Of a stretch of DNA of 64,000 nucleotides, positions 1-7,840 are shown piece after piece. Each line of letters starts with the position of its first letter. Position 1 is the first letter of the stretch. The notes beneath the pieces are model-generated. The model was given only the letters and a program-made list of their open reading frames with translations. It was not told where the DNA came from and did no database searches. The stretch is from Streptomyces sp. NRRL S-646 (lineage in GTDB: Bacteria; Actinomycetota; Actinomycetes; Streptomycetales; Streptomycetaceae): contig NZ_JODC01000004.1 of assembly GCF_000720765.1 (NCBI RefSeq), forward strand, positions 248,001-312,000. Direction: 5' to 3'. The position numbers were made by a program, and so were the translations under genes.

Positions 1-272
1 CGGTGGCGGGTGTGCTGCTCCCCGTCCAGGGACAGCATGCTCGGCCCGACTACCTGCGCGGTGGAGAAGCGGGGGTCGTCGACGGTGAAGGTCGCGGCGT
101 CGCGCATCACCTGCAGCGCGAGGTCGCGGCGGGTCACCAGCCAGCCGCCCAGCTCGGGCAGCCACGACACGGGCTCCTGTGCCCGCAGCTGCGCCAGTCG
201 TGGATGCGGATCCCCGGCGAGTTCGTCGAGCGTGGTGGCGGCACCGAGCGGGAAGGAGTCGGTGACGCTCAT
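1..272 (-). CDS. Cytochrome P450, N-terminal fragment (cut by window edge)
   Basis: Reading the minus strand from an ATG at 270-272 gives about 90 residues of a bacterial cytochrome P450 N-terminus: an MSVTDSFPLG start, a region on the substrate-access side, and a helix-C motif (SMLSLDGEQHTRHR) that contacts the haem propionate in this family. The haem Cys and I-helix lie outside the window, so the gene is incomplete here. It is divergent from the lanthipeptide synthetase gene, separated by about 220 bp holding both promoters. Bacterial class I P450s hydroxylate small molecules using ferredoxin electrons. The substrate cannot be told from this fragment. It may be a tailoring enzyme or unrelated to the lanthipeptide cluster. 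Confidence 0.85.
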   Translation of the reverse strand, partial: MSVTDSFPLGAATTLDELAGDPHPRLAQLRAQEPVSWLPELGGWLVTRRDLALQVMRDAATFTVDDPRFSTAQVVGPSMLSLDGEQHTRH

Positions 273-353
273 CGTGCGGGACCGTTGCGCATGGCGGGAA
301 ACACACGCCTCTCGGGTAGTTCGAATACGGCTGCGGTCGTGATTATCCCCGCC

Positions 354-403
354 CCCGGGTGTGCGTTCGTCACAGGGGCCCCGGGTGATTCCCACGCTCG
401 TCA
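354..403 (+). promoter_or_regulatory. Direct repeats upstream of amfT (possible activator site)
   Basis: Two copies of CCCGGGTG (354-361 and 380-387) are each followed by a near-identical CGTTCGTCA or CGCTCGTCA (364-372 and 395-403). They lie about 90-140 bp before the synthetase start, in the divergent promoter region. Spacing within the two copies differs (10 versus 15 nt). In SapB/AmfS clusters the cluster regulator binds near this promoter, so this is a candidate site for the AmfR-like protein encoded at 7841-8455. No binding consensus was checked. Confidence 0.25.
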
Positions 404-495
404 GGTGACAGACGCACGATGTCCTCGCCTGCGCCTTCTGCCATCGTGGGAGGTGAGAGGCACCAGGGAGGCGGACTGAACCCTTGGAGACTCCC

Positions 496-3108
496 GTGGA
501 CAAGCGGTACGAGGTCTACTCCCTCACCGACCCCCATTTCTACGACGCACCGCATCACGGCCGGACGCGTGGCAGCTTCCGGCAGACCGGCCTTCCGCTG
601 CCCGATTCGTGGGCGCGAGAGGAACTCGGCGACTGGGTGGTGTGCCGTCCCACCGGCACCGTCTTCCCCCGGCAGGGCTGGAAGATTCATGTCTCGGCCT
701 GTCCGGACAACGCGCAGTCGATCCTGGACGAGGTGTGGGACTACTGCGTCCCGCGCCGCATCGCCTTCAAGTTCCTGCCCGGCATGGACGCCCTGTTCCT
801 CGCCAACGCGAAGTACGCACACCGTGGCTCCAGCGGCAAGTTCGTGACGGTCTACCCCGTGGACGAGGCTGAGTGCGAGCGCATCCTCACCGAGCTGGAC
901 GACCTGCTCGACGGCCGGGAGGGCCCGTACATTCTCAGCGACCTGCGCTGGGGGGACGGTCCGCTCTACGTCAGGTACGGGGCCTTCGCCGACCGGTACT
1001 GCGTGTCGGACGACGGCGAGCTGGAGCAGGCGGTGGAGGATCCCTCCGGCCGTCTGGTGCCCGACGTGCGCGGCCCCACCTTCCAGGTTCCCGAGTGGGT
1101 GCAGCTGCCCGGCTTCCTCGAACCCCACCTTGCCGAGAGCAGGCGCACCACGGTCGCCGACCTGCCCTACCGGATCGAGAAGGCGCTGCACTTCTCCAAC
1201 GCCGGCGGACTGTACGCCGCAGTGGACACCCGGACGCAGGAGCGCGTGGTCCTCAAGGAGGGGCGGCCGCACGCGGGGCTCACCCCGGACGGCGCGGACG
1301 CCGTCACCCGGCTCCGGCGCGAGCGGGAGGCCCTGGAACGGCTGGCCGGACTGCCCTTCGTGCCCGCGGTCCGCGACCACTTCGAGCTGGGCGGCCACCA
1401 CTTCCTCGTCGAGGAGCTCGTCGAGGCCACGGCTCTGTACAACGAGTTCGTCAAGCGCTATCCGCTCGCCGCACTGGCCCCTGACTCCGCCTCTTTCGCC
1501 GACTACACCGACTGGGCTCTCGACATCCACCGGCAGGTGGAGGAGGCCGTCGCGGCGGTCCACGAGCGGGGCATCGTGATCGGGGACGTGCACACGGACA
1601 ACATCCTGGTCCGCCCGGACGGCAGGGTGGTGCTGGTCGACTTCGAGGGCGCCGCCGACGTGACGCAGGCGCGGCGCCAGGTCCTCGCGGCGCCGGGCTT
1701 CATCGCCCCGCGCGGCGCCACCGGCTTCGACATCGACCGCTACGCGCTGGCCAGTCTGCGGCTGTTCCTGTTCCTGCCGCTGACTGGCCTGATCGAACTG
1801 GACGTCGGCAAGGCGGGCCAGCTTGCCAGGGAGGCCGCCCGGCTGTTCCCGGTCCCCCGCGCCTTCCTCGACGAGGCCGTCCGGACCATCACCGGCGACG
1901 GCGGCATCGACGCCGGGGCGGGCGACGCACCCCGGCTGGACCCCGACCCGGCGGGCTGGCTGCGCGCCCGGGACTCGATCGCCTCCGCCGTCCTCGCCGC
2001 CGCCGCGCCGGAGCGCGACGACCGGCTCTTCCCGGGCGACATCGAGCAGTTCCTGCTCCCGGGAGGCGGACTCGGCCTGGCCCACGGCGCGGCAGGCGTG
2101 CTGTATGCGCTGGACGTGACGGGCGCGGGACGCCATCCCGACCACGAGGACTGGCTGATCCGGCACGCACTCGACCCGGCACCGGGCACCCGCCTCGGCT
2201 TCTACGACGGCCTGCACGGCGTCGCCCATGTCCTCGAGCACCTCGGACACCACGAGGAGGCCGCCAAGGTCCTCGACATGTGCCTGGGTGAACGGTGGGA
2301 GCCGCTGCCCCTCGACCTCAAGGGCGGACTGTCCGGCATCGGCCTCAACCTGCTGCACTTCGCGATCACCACCGGCGACGCCACCTGCCGTGACACCGCC
2401 TGCCGGGTGGCGGAGGTCGTCGCCGACCGCCTGGGCCCGGCCGACGCCGTACCGCAGACCAGCGGCGGCGCCCACCCCCGGGCGGGGCTGATGTTCGGGT
2501 CGTCCGGACCCGCGCTGCTGTTCCTGCGCCTGTACGAGCGCAGCAAGGACCCGGCCCTGCTCGACCTGGCCGCCACGGCGCTGCGCCAGGACCTGCGCCG
2601 CTGCGTCGTGCGCGAGGAGGGGTCGATGGAGGTGAACGAGGGCTGGCGCACCATGCCGTATCTCGCCGACGGCAGCGTGGGCATCGGCATGGTGCTCGAG
2701 GACTACCTGGCCCACCGCGCCGACGAGGAGTTCCTGGACGCCGCCGCGGCGATCCGCAAGGCGGCCAGGGCGTCCTTCTACATCGAGCCCGGGCTCTTCG
2801 ACGGTCTCGCCGGGATGATCCTCCACCTCAGCCGCCCGCACCCGCCAGGTACGGCCGCAGCGCGGGACCCCCTGATCGCCGACCACGTACGCCGCCTGGC
2901 CCGTCACGCCTGTCTCCTGGACGGTCAACTCGCCTTCCCCGGCGAGCAGTTGCTGCGGCTTTCCATGGACCTGGCCACCGGCGGCGCGGGCGTCCTGCTC
3001 GCCCTGGGTGCCGCGTTCCACTCCCGGCCGGCCGGACTGCCGTTCCTGACGCCTGACCTGCCCGCTCATGACTTCCCCGTCCCCACGCGAGTACGAGAGA
3101 GGAGGTGA
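496..3108 (+). CDS. amfT: Class III lanthipeptide synthetase (LanKC; AmfT/RamC type)
   Basis: Trifunctional enzyme that phosphorylates Ser/Thr in the precursor, eliminates phosphate and closes (labionin or) lanthionine rings. At 870 aa it has the usual class III layout: an N-terminal lyase region (about 1-205), a kinase domain (about 210-470) and a LanC-like cyclase domain (about 515-870). In the kinase I see Lys254 in VVLKEG, the catalytic loop GDVHTDNIL (Asp364, Asp368) and DFE at 382-384. The cyclase has glycine-rich helical repeats (GLAHGAAG, YDGLHG, GGLSGIG) but no LanC zinc Cys-Cys-His set, as expected for class III. I chose GTG at 496 (VDKRYEVYSL) over TTG at 484: TTGGAGA lies 6 nt upstream and SapB-type synthetases begin with this sequence. 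It ends 6 nt before amfS. Confidence 0.95.
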   Translation: MDKRYEVYSLTDPHFYDAPHHGRTRGSFRQTGLPLPDSWAREELGDWVVCRPTGTVFPRQGWKIHVSACPDNAQSILDEVWDYCVPRRIAFKFLPGMDALFLANAKYAHRGSSGKFVTVYPVDEAECERILTELDDLLDGREGPYILSDLRWGDGPLYVRYGAFADRYCVSDDGELEQAVEDPSGRLVPDVRGPTFQVPEWVQLPGFLEPHLAESRRTTVADLPYRIEKALHFSNAGGLYAAVDTRTQERVVLKEGRPHAGLTPDGADAVTRLRREREALERLAGLPFVPAVRDHFELGGHHFLVEELVEATALYNEFVKRYPLAALAPDSASFADYTDWALDIHRQVEEAVAAVHERGIVIGDVHTDNILVRPDGRVVLVDFEGAADVTQARRQVLAAPGFIAPRGATGFDIDRYALASLRLFLFLPLTGLIELDVGKAGQLAREAARLFPVPRAFLDEAVRTITGDGGIDAGAGDAPRLDPDPAGWLRARDSIASAVLAAAAPERDDRLFPGDIEQFLLPGGGLGLAHGAAGVLYALDVTGAGRHPDHEDWLIRHALDPAPGTRLGFYDGLHGVAHVLEHLGHHEEAAKVLDMCLGERWEPLPLDLKGGLSGIGLNLLHFAITTGDATCRDTACRVAEVVADRLGPADAVPQTSGGAHPRAGLMFGSSGPALLFLRLYERSKDPALLDLAATALRQDLRRCVVREEGSMEVNEGWRTMPYLADGSVGIGMVLEDYLAHRADEEFLDAAAAIRKAARASFYIEPGLFDGLAGMILHLSRPHPPGTAAARDPLIADHVRRLARHACLLDGQLAFPGEQLLRLSMDLATGGAGVLLALGAAFHSRPAGLPFLTPDLPAHDFPVPTRVRERR

Positions 3109-3114
3109 GGACAC

Positions 3115-3234
3115 ATGTCGCTCCTCGAACTGCAAGGTCTCACCATCGAGACCGAAACCGGGCACGCTCCGCCGCCGGGCAGCCGCGCGAGCAAGGGCTG
3201 CGGAGGCAGCCGCCTGAGCCTGCTGCTCTGCTAG
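3115..3234 (+). CDS. amfS: Class III lanthipeptide precursor peptide (AmfS/RamS-like)
   Basis: A 39-residue gene starting ATG at 3115, with AGGAGG at 3100-3105. The leader begins MSLLELQGL, which contains the LLELQ helix motif that class III synthetases recognise (AmfS and RamS have related sequence here). The core ends in two Ser/Ser/Cys clusters: SRASKGC (S-x2-S-x2-C) and SRLSLLLC (S-x2-S-x3-C). Each could form a labionin or a lanthionine plus dehydroalanine, giving a two-ring peptide like SapB. The Cys-ending hydrophobic second ring fits a surfactant-like morphogen for aerial growth. Unlike SapB/AmfS, the first ring is polar and basic (Arg, Lys, Gly) and the last residue is the ring cysteine. 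It lies between synthetase and exporter genes. Confidence 0.93.
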   Translation: MSLLELQGLTIETETGHAPPPGSRASKGCGGSRLSLLLC

Positions 3235-3248
3235 TTCTCACCCCAACG

Positions 3249-3273
3249 GCGGGGACACCGGAGGTGTCCCCGC
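3249..3273 (+). terminator. Hairpin between amfS and the exporter genes
   Basis: A perfect 11-bp stem (GCGGGGACACC with GGTGTCCCCGC) around a GGA loop starts 15 nt after the amfS stop and is followed by CCCCCCTCG, not a T-run. Its position suggests partial termination or 3'-end protection that keeps precursor mRNA more abundant than exporter mRNA, as is common downstream of lantibiotic precursor genes. Confidence 0.7.
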
Positions 3274-3318
3274 CCCCCTCGTCCGGAACCATCCGACGAC
3301 GGCAGACGGGAGCGGCCC

Positions 3319-5049
3319 GTGGACCGACGTGCGGCGGACCGACTGCTGCTGACGGCGGTACGGCGGGGCGGCACCTGGGGCGGCTTCCTGGCCGCCACCT
3401 CCCTGGTGCTCGCCGGTGTCTACGTCGTCCTGCCCGCCGTCATGGGCCGCACGGTCGACGCCGTGCTGGGGCGCGGTGACGCCACCCTGTGGCTGACCCT
3501 GTCCGCCGTCGCCGTCACGCTCCTCGTGGTGTGCGACGCGGCGGACGACTACGCAGGCGCCGTCGCCAACTCCCGCTCCACGGCTTGGCTGCGGCACACC
3601 CTGCTCGGGCACCTCCTCGACATGGGCAGCCGTGCCACCCGCCGCCACACTCCCGGCGATCTGGTGACGCGCCTGGTGAGCAACACGGCCCGGACCGGCA
3701 GCGCTCCCTCGGGCCTGGTGTGGGCGGTGACCGAAGTACTTCCCCCGGTCGGGGCGGTGGTGGCCCTGGCCCTCATCGACCCCTGGCTGTGCCTGACGTT
3801 CCTCGCCGGACTGCCGCTGGTCGTCCTGGTGGTGCGTGCCTTCGTCCGTGACGTCTCCGACGTCAACGACCGCTACTTCGCCACGCAGGGCCGTATCGCC
3901 GCCCGGCTCGTCGACGCTCTCACCGGCATCCGCTCCATCGCCGCCGCGGGGACCACGGCGCGGGAGGCCGAGCGGATCCTGCAGCCGCTGCCGGAGCTGC
4001 ACCGCCACGGCATGGGGATGTGGCGGGCGTACGCCCGGGTCTCCGCGCGGGACGCGGCGGTCGTCCCCCTGCTGGAGGTGGCCGTGCTGGCGGTGGCCGG
4101 TCTGGAGCTCGCCCGGGGCCGCATCACACCGGGTCAGACGCTCGCCGCGAGCGAGTACGTGCTGCTGGCCACGGGCGTGAGTTCGCTGGTCGCCTCGGCG
4201 CACCGGCTCGCCTTCGCGCGTGCCACCGCGGGGCGGGTCGCCGAGGTGTTGGCGGAACCCGCCGTGGTGTACGGCGACACGCCACTGCCGGACGGGGGTG
4301 GCGGCCGGCTGGAGTTCCGCCGGGTCACCGTCCGCACTCCGGAGGGCGGCACGGTGCTGGACGGAGTCGACCTGGCCCCGCCCCCCGGCATGCTGACGGC
4401 CGTCGTGGGGCGTTCGGGATCCGGCAAGTCGCTGCTCGCCGCGCTGGCCGGGCGGCTGGCCGACCCGGACGAGGGCGAGGTCCTGCTCGACAGCGTGCCG
4501 CTGCGTGACGTGGACCGCGCGGCGCTGCGGCGGGCCGTGGCGTACGGCTTCGACCGGCCGGTGCTGCTGGGCGAGACGTACGCCGACGCGATCGCCTTCG
4601 GAGGGCGCGGCCCTGCGCAGGCCGAGGTGCTGGCGGGGGCGACCGCCGCGCGCGCCGACGCCTTCCTCCAGACCCTGCCCGAGGGGTACGGCACCCCGCC
4701 GGCCACCGCCCCGCTGTCCGGTGGGGAGACCCAACGGGTGGGCCTTGCACGCGCGTTCGTCCAGGCCGGCCCGGCCGGCCGTCTCCTGGTGCTCGACGAC
4801 GTGACGGCCGGCCTCGACACCGTCACCGAGCACCACATCGGCAAGGTGCTCACCGGGTCCGGGCGGCTCGCCCGCCGTACCCGGCTCGTGGTGACCCACC
4901 GGGCGTCGACCGCGGCCCGCGCGGACCACATCGTCTGGCTCGACGCGGGCCGTGTCCGCGACCAGGGCACACACCGAGCGCTCTGGGCGGACCCGGCGTA
5001 CCGGGCCGTCTTCCGCCCGGAGCCGCCACCCGACAGGGGCACACAATGA
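3319..5049 (+). CDS. amfB: ABC exporter half-transporter, permease-ATPase (AmfB/RamA type)
   Basis: 576-aa half exporter, GTG start. An N-terminal membrane domain of about six helices (1-320) is fused to an ATPase domain (335-570). Motifs: Walker A VGRSGSGKS near 363, signature LSGGETQ near 466, Walker B LLVLDDVT near 490 and switch His in VVTHR. The residue after the Walker B Asp is Asp, not the catalytic Glu. With AmfA this gives one canonical site (AmfA Walker motifs with this LSGGE signature) and one weakened site. Expected role: export of the modified peptide as a heterodimer with AmfA. Its 3' end is copied downstream (5178-5219) as part of a tandem duplication, and its TGA overlaps an ATG (ATGA). 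Confidence 0.92.
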   Translation: MDRRAADRLLLTAVRRGGTWGGFLAATSLVLAGVYVVLPAVMGRTVDAVLGRGDATLWLTLSAVAVTLLVVCDAADDYAGAVANSRSTAWLRHTLLGHLLDMGSRATRRHTPGDLVTRLVSNTARTGSAPSGLVWAVTEVLPPVGAVVALALIDPWLCLTFLAGLPLVVLVVRAFVRDVSDVNDRYFATQGRIAARLVDALTGIRSIAAAGTTAREAERILQPLPELHRHGMGMWRAYARVSARDAAVVPLLEVAVLAVAGLELARGRITPGQTLAASEYVLLATGVSSLVASAHRLAFARATAGRVAEVLAEPAVVYGDTPLPDGGGGRLEFRRVTVRTPEGGTVLDGVDLAPPPGMLTAVVGRSGSGKSLLAALAGRLADPDEGEVLLDSVPLRDVDRAALRRAVAYGFDRPVLLGETYADAIAFGGRGPAQAEVLAGATAARADAFLQTLPEGYGTPPATAPLSGGETQRVGLARAFVQAGPAGRLLVLDDVTAGLDTVTEHHIGKVLTGSGRLARRTRLVVTHRASTAARADHIVWLDAGRVRDQGTHRALWADPAYRAVFRPEPPPDRGTQ

Positions 5050-5347
5050 ACCCCGCGGCCCACAGCCTGCTTCGCTCCGCCCTCCGCGCCCGGCGCCGGG
5101 AGTTCACACGGCTCACCGGCTGGTCGCTGGCCCAGGCGGTGCCTGCGCTGCTGTCCGGCCGGCTGGTCGCCCGCGCAGTCTTCCGCCCGGAGCCGCCACC
5201 CGACAGGGGCACACAATGAACCCGGCGGCCCACAGCCTGCTTCGCTCCGCCCTCCGCGCCCGGCGCCGGGAGTTCACACGGCTCACCGGCTGGTCGCTGG
5301 TCCAGGCGGTGCCTGCGCTGCTGAGCGGCTGGCTGGTCGCCCGGGCC
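5008..5347 (+). repeat. 170-bp tandem duplication across the amfB/amfA junction
   Basis: Copy 1 is 5008-5177 and copy 2 is 5178-5347, with seven mismatches over 170 bp by eye. Each copy contains the last 39 bp or so of amfB coding sequence, an ATGA stop/start junction and the first 130 bp or so of amfA. Because 170 is not a multiple of three, translation from the first amfA start (5046) reads through the repeat boundary into the amfB-derived tail and stops exactly at the second ATGA (5216-5219). Confidence 0.97.
5046..5219 (+). pseudogene. Truncated duplicate of the amfA N-terminus (57-aa frame)
   Basis: ATG at 5046 gives MNPAAHSLLRSALRARR and continues like AmfA for about 45 residues, then turns into a second copy of the AmfB C-terminus (VFRPEPPPDRGTQ) and stops at 5217-5219. 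It holds one possible membrane segment (LAQAVPALLSGRLVARAV) and no ATPase domain. It is created by the tandem duplication. It starts on the amfB stop and ends on the real amfA start through ATGA overlaps, so it may act only as a translational relay. Whether the peptide is made or stable is unknown. Confidence 0.8.
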
Positions 5348-7819
5348 GTCGACGACGGCTTCCTCGCCGGCCGCAGTACCGAGGGTCTCGGCTGGCTGGG
5401 GCTGCTGGCCTGCACTGTCCTGCTCGGCGCCTGGGGCACCCGGCAGGCCACACTCCAACTCGCCGACGTCGTCGAGCCGTTCCGCGACGACCTGGTCACC
5501 CTCGTCACCACGGGCACGCTGCAGCGCTCCGCCCGGCTCGCCGGGCCGGCCGACACGGCGGGCGTGGCACGGCTGACCGAACAGGTCGAGATCGCCCGTG
5601 AGTCCTACGGGGCGATCGTGATGTTCGTGCAGACCTTCTCGGTCACCGCGGTGAGCGTGCTGCTCGGGCTGGTCGTGCTCGATCCCGCCCTCCTGCTGTT
5701 CGTGCTGCCGCCCCTCGCGGCCGGGCTCGCACTCTTCCTGCTGGCCCTGCGCGCGATGGCCGCACGACAACGGGCCGTCGTGCTCGCCGACGAGGCCATC
5801 GCCGAGCAGGTGGGCGCGGTGGCCGACGGGCTGCGGGACGTCACGGCCTGCGGCGCCGAGGACGTCGTACGCGCTCGGGTCGGCGCCCGCATCGACGCGG
5901 CAGCCGGCGCGGCCCGCGCCCTTGCCCGGCTCACCGCCGTACGGACCGCCGCACTGGGCGTCGGCGGCTGGCTCCCGATCGTGCTCATCCTCGCCGGAAC
6001 CCCCTGGCTGGTCCACGGCGGGATGACGACCGGCGCCATCCTGGGCGCCCTGACATACGTCTCCCAGTCCCTGCAGCCGGCCCTACGGGGCTTCGTCCAG
6101 GGTCTCGGCGGCAGCGGCCTTTGGCTCCTGGTCACCGTCACCCGAATCCTGGAAGCCTCCGCCCCCACGACAACGGGCCCCCCACCCCGACCTGCCGACA
6201 CCGGCCCGTACAACCCCCCGCCCGCCGTCGGCACCGCGGGAAGCCACAGGGTCACCGACCGCTCCCCAGGGACGGTGACGGGCGGGCACCAGGGGCCGCA
6301 ATCCCTGGAGCCGGGCAGCAAGCCTGACAAGGCCCCACCGGCTGCCCCGGCGGGCAGGCGCAGGGCTGCCGGCCTCTCCCCCAGGACAGTGACAGCCAGG
6401 CCCGGGGAGCCACAATCCCCGGAGAAAGGCGCGGAGCCGGACAAGGCCCCACCCACTGCCCCGGCGGGCAGGCGCAGGGCTGCCAGCCTCTTCCTCAAGA
6501 CAGTGACAGACAGGCCCGGGGAGCCACATTCCCTGGAGAAAGGCGCGGGCCCGGACAACGCCCCACCCACCGCCCCCGCTCCGGAAAAGCGCAAGGCCGC
6601 CGGCCTCTTCCCCAACACGGTGACAAGCAGGCCCAGCAGACCACCACCCCTGGAGCAAGACACCGAGCCCGACACGGCCCCGCCCACCGCCCCCGCGGGC
6701 AAGCGCAGGGCTGCCGCCCTGTCCCCCAGGGCGTTTTCAGGCGGGTCGAGCAAGCCACAGTCCCATGGGAGGGGCACCGAGCCCGGCGAGGCCTGGTCTG
6801 CTGCCGCCGGAGTCTCTCCCATGGCGGTGACGGATGGGCCCGGAGGGTCTCACCCCCATGAGAGGGGCACCAAGCCGGACGACGCCCCGGCTGCCGCCTC
6901 CGGTCCGGGAGCATTCCGGCCCGTCGGGCCACTTGACGAAGCCGCGGGCCCGACCGGAGGGGTGCTGCCTCCGGACGGCGGACCCGAACCGGACGATCGT
7001 CCCGCCACGGGCTCGGGGGCACCCGCCCCCTCCCCCGTAGCACAGCCCCGCGACGGGAGTGTGGAGTTGTGCGGGGTCACCTTTGGGTATGCCCGTTCCG
7101 CCGAGCCGGTCGTCCGGGATCTCGACCTCGTTCTCGCGCCGGGCACGCACCTGGCGGTGGTGGGTCCCAGCGGGGCGGGCAAGTCGACGCTTGCCGCGCT
7201 CGTCGCGGGGGTGCTGGAACCGCGCGCCGGACGTGTCCGGCTGGGGGGTGTACCGGTGCGGGAGCTGGATCGGGGCCGGTTGTCCCGGGCCCGTGTGCTG
7301 ATCCCGCAGGAGGCCTACGTGTTCACCGGCACCCTGCGCGAGAATCTCGCCTACCTTCAGCCCGCGGCCACCGAGCCCGAGCTGGACGCGGCGGTCCGCG
7401 CCATCGGTGCGCAGGCCCTCGTCCGACGCCTCGGCGGCTATGCCGCAACCGTGGATCCGGCCGTGCTCTCGGCGGGTGAGCGGCAGCTGATCGCCCTGGT
7501 CCGGGCCCTGCTGCCGCCGACCCGGCTGGTCCTGCTGGACGAGGCCACCTGCCACCTCGACCCGGCGGCGGAGGCGGTCGCCGAACGGGCCTTCGCCTGC
7601 CGCCCGGCCACCCTGATCGTCTGCGCCCACCGGATCAGTTCCGCGCTGCGCGCCGACCTCGTCCTCGTCATGGACGGCTCGCACTGCCGCCTCGGCACGC
7701 ACGACCGGCTGATGGCCGACTCCGCCCTCTACCGCGACCTGATCGGCCACTGGGACGGACCAGTGGATGCAGCGCGAACGGCCGCCGGCGGCGAACTCGC
7801 CCGCCCGAAAGGGAGGTGA
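5216..7819 (+). CDS. amfA: ABC exporter half-transporter with repeat-expanded linker (AmfA/RamB type)
   Basis: 867 aa, start ATG at 5216 in the second duplicated copy. A membrane domain (about 1-310) and an ATPase domain (about 615-855) are separated by a roughly 300-residue Pro/Ala/Gly/charged linker that contains six imperfect 38-residue repeats. Usual half exporters join the two domains directly and are near 600 aa. Motifs: Walker A GPSGAGKST near 650, signature LSAGERQ near 750, Walker B LVLLDEAT near 771. It should dimerise with AmfB and supply the catalytically competent Walker motifs. The frame stays open throughout, so the linker is probably translated. Starting further upstream in the same frame (4952) would place the start inside amfB and is rejected. 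Confidence 0.9.
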   Translation: MNPAAHSLLRSALRARRREFTRLTGWSLVQAVPALLSGWLVARAVDDGFLAGRSTEGLGWLGLLACTVLLGAWGTRQATLQLADVVEPFRDDLVTLVTTGTLQRSARLAGPADTAGVARLTEQVEIARESYGAIVMFVQTFSVTAVSVLLGLVVLDPALLLFVLPPLAAGLALFLLALRAMAARQRAVVLADEAIAEQVGAVADGLRDVTACGAEDVVRARVGARIDAAAGAARALARLTAVRTAALGVGGWLPIVLILAGTPWLVHGGMTTGAILGALTYVSQSLQPALRGFVQGLGGSGLWLLVTVTRILEASAPTTTGPPPRPADTGPYNPPPAVGTAGSHRVTDRSPGTVTGGHQGPQSLEPGSKPDKAPPAAPAGRRRAAGLSPRTVTARPGEPQSPEKGAEPDKAPPTAPAGRRRAASLFLKTVTDRPGEPHSLEKGAGPDNAPPTAPAPEKRKAAGLFPNTVTSRPSRPPPLEQDTEPDTAPPTAPAGKRRAAALSPRAFSGGSSKPQSHGRGTEPGEAWSAAAGVSPMAVTDGPGGSHPHERGTKPDDAPAAASGPGAFRPVGPLDEAAGPTGGVLPPDGGPEPDDRPATGSGAPAPSPVAQPRDGSVELCGVTFGYARSAEPVVRDLDLVLAPGTHLAVVGPSGAGKSTLAALVAGVLEPRAGRVRLGGVPVRELDRGRLSRARVLIPQEAYVFTGTLRENLAYLQPAATEPELDAAVRAIGAQALVRRLGGYAATVDPAVLSAGERQLIALVRALLPPTRLVLLDEATCHLDPAAEAVAERAFACRPATLIVCAHRISSALRADLVLVMDGSHCRLGTHDRLMADSALYRDLIGHWDGPVDAARTAAGGELARPKGR
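6237..6935 (+). repeat. Six imperfect 114-bp tandem repeats inside amfA
   Basis: Anchors matching GACAGTGAC or variants fall at 6271, 6385, 6499, 6616, 6730 and 6824, giving spacings of 114, 114, 117, 114 and 94 bp. The encoded unit is about 38 residues, with a typical stretch TVTARPGEPQSPEKGAEPD followed by KAPPTAPAGRRRA. Lengths are multiples of three or nearly so and the frame is kept. Later units are more diverged and shorter. The encoded protein is predicted disordered, with alternating acidic (EPD) and basic (RRR) patches. Confidence 0.93.
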
Positions 7820-7840
7820 GCCGGCCGGCCGCGGCCCCGG

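Noticed and set aside
370..3165. Very long open frame on the strand opposite the lanthipeptide synthetase
   Set aside because: Antisense shadow caused by high GC at third positions; no recognisable domain, whereas the opposite strand encodes a complete, well-supported enzyme.
3238..5046. 602-residue minus-strand frame opposite amfB
   Set aside because: Low-complexity Gly/Arg/Gln/His composition typical of antisense frames in high-GC DNA.
4952..7819. amfA starting at 4952 as a 955-aa protein
   Set aside because: The start lies deep in amfB and the added N-terminus has no family match; ATG 5216 in the ATGA overlap gives the normal start.
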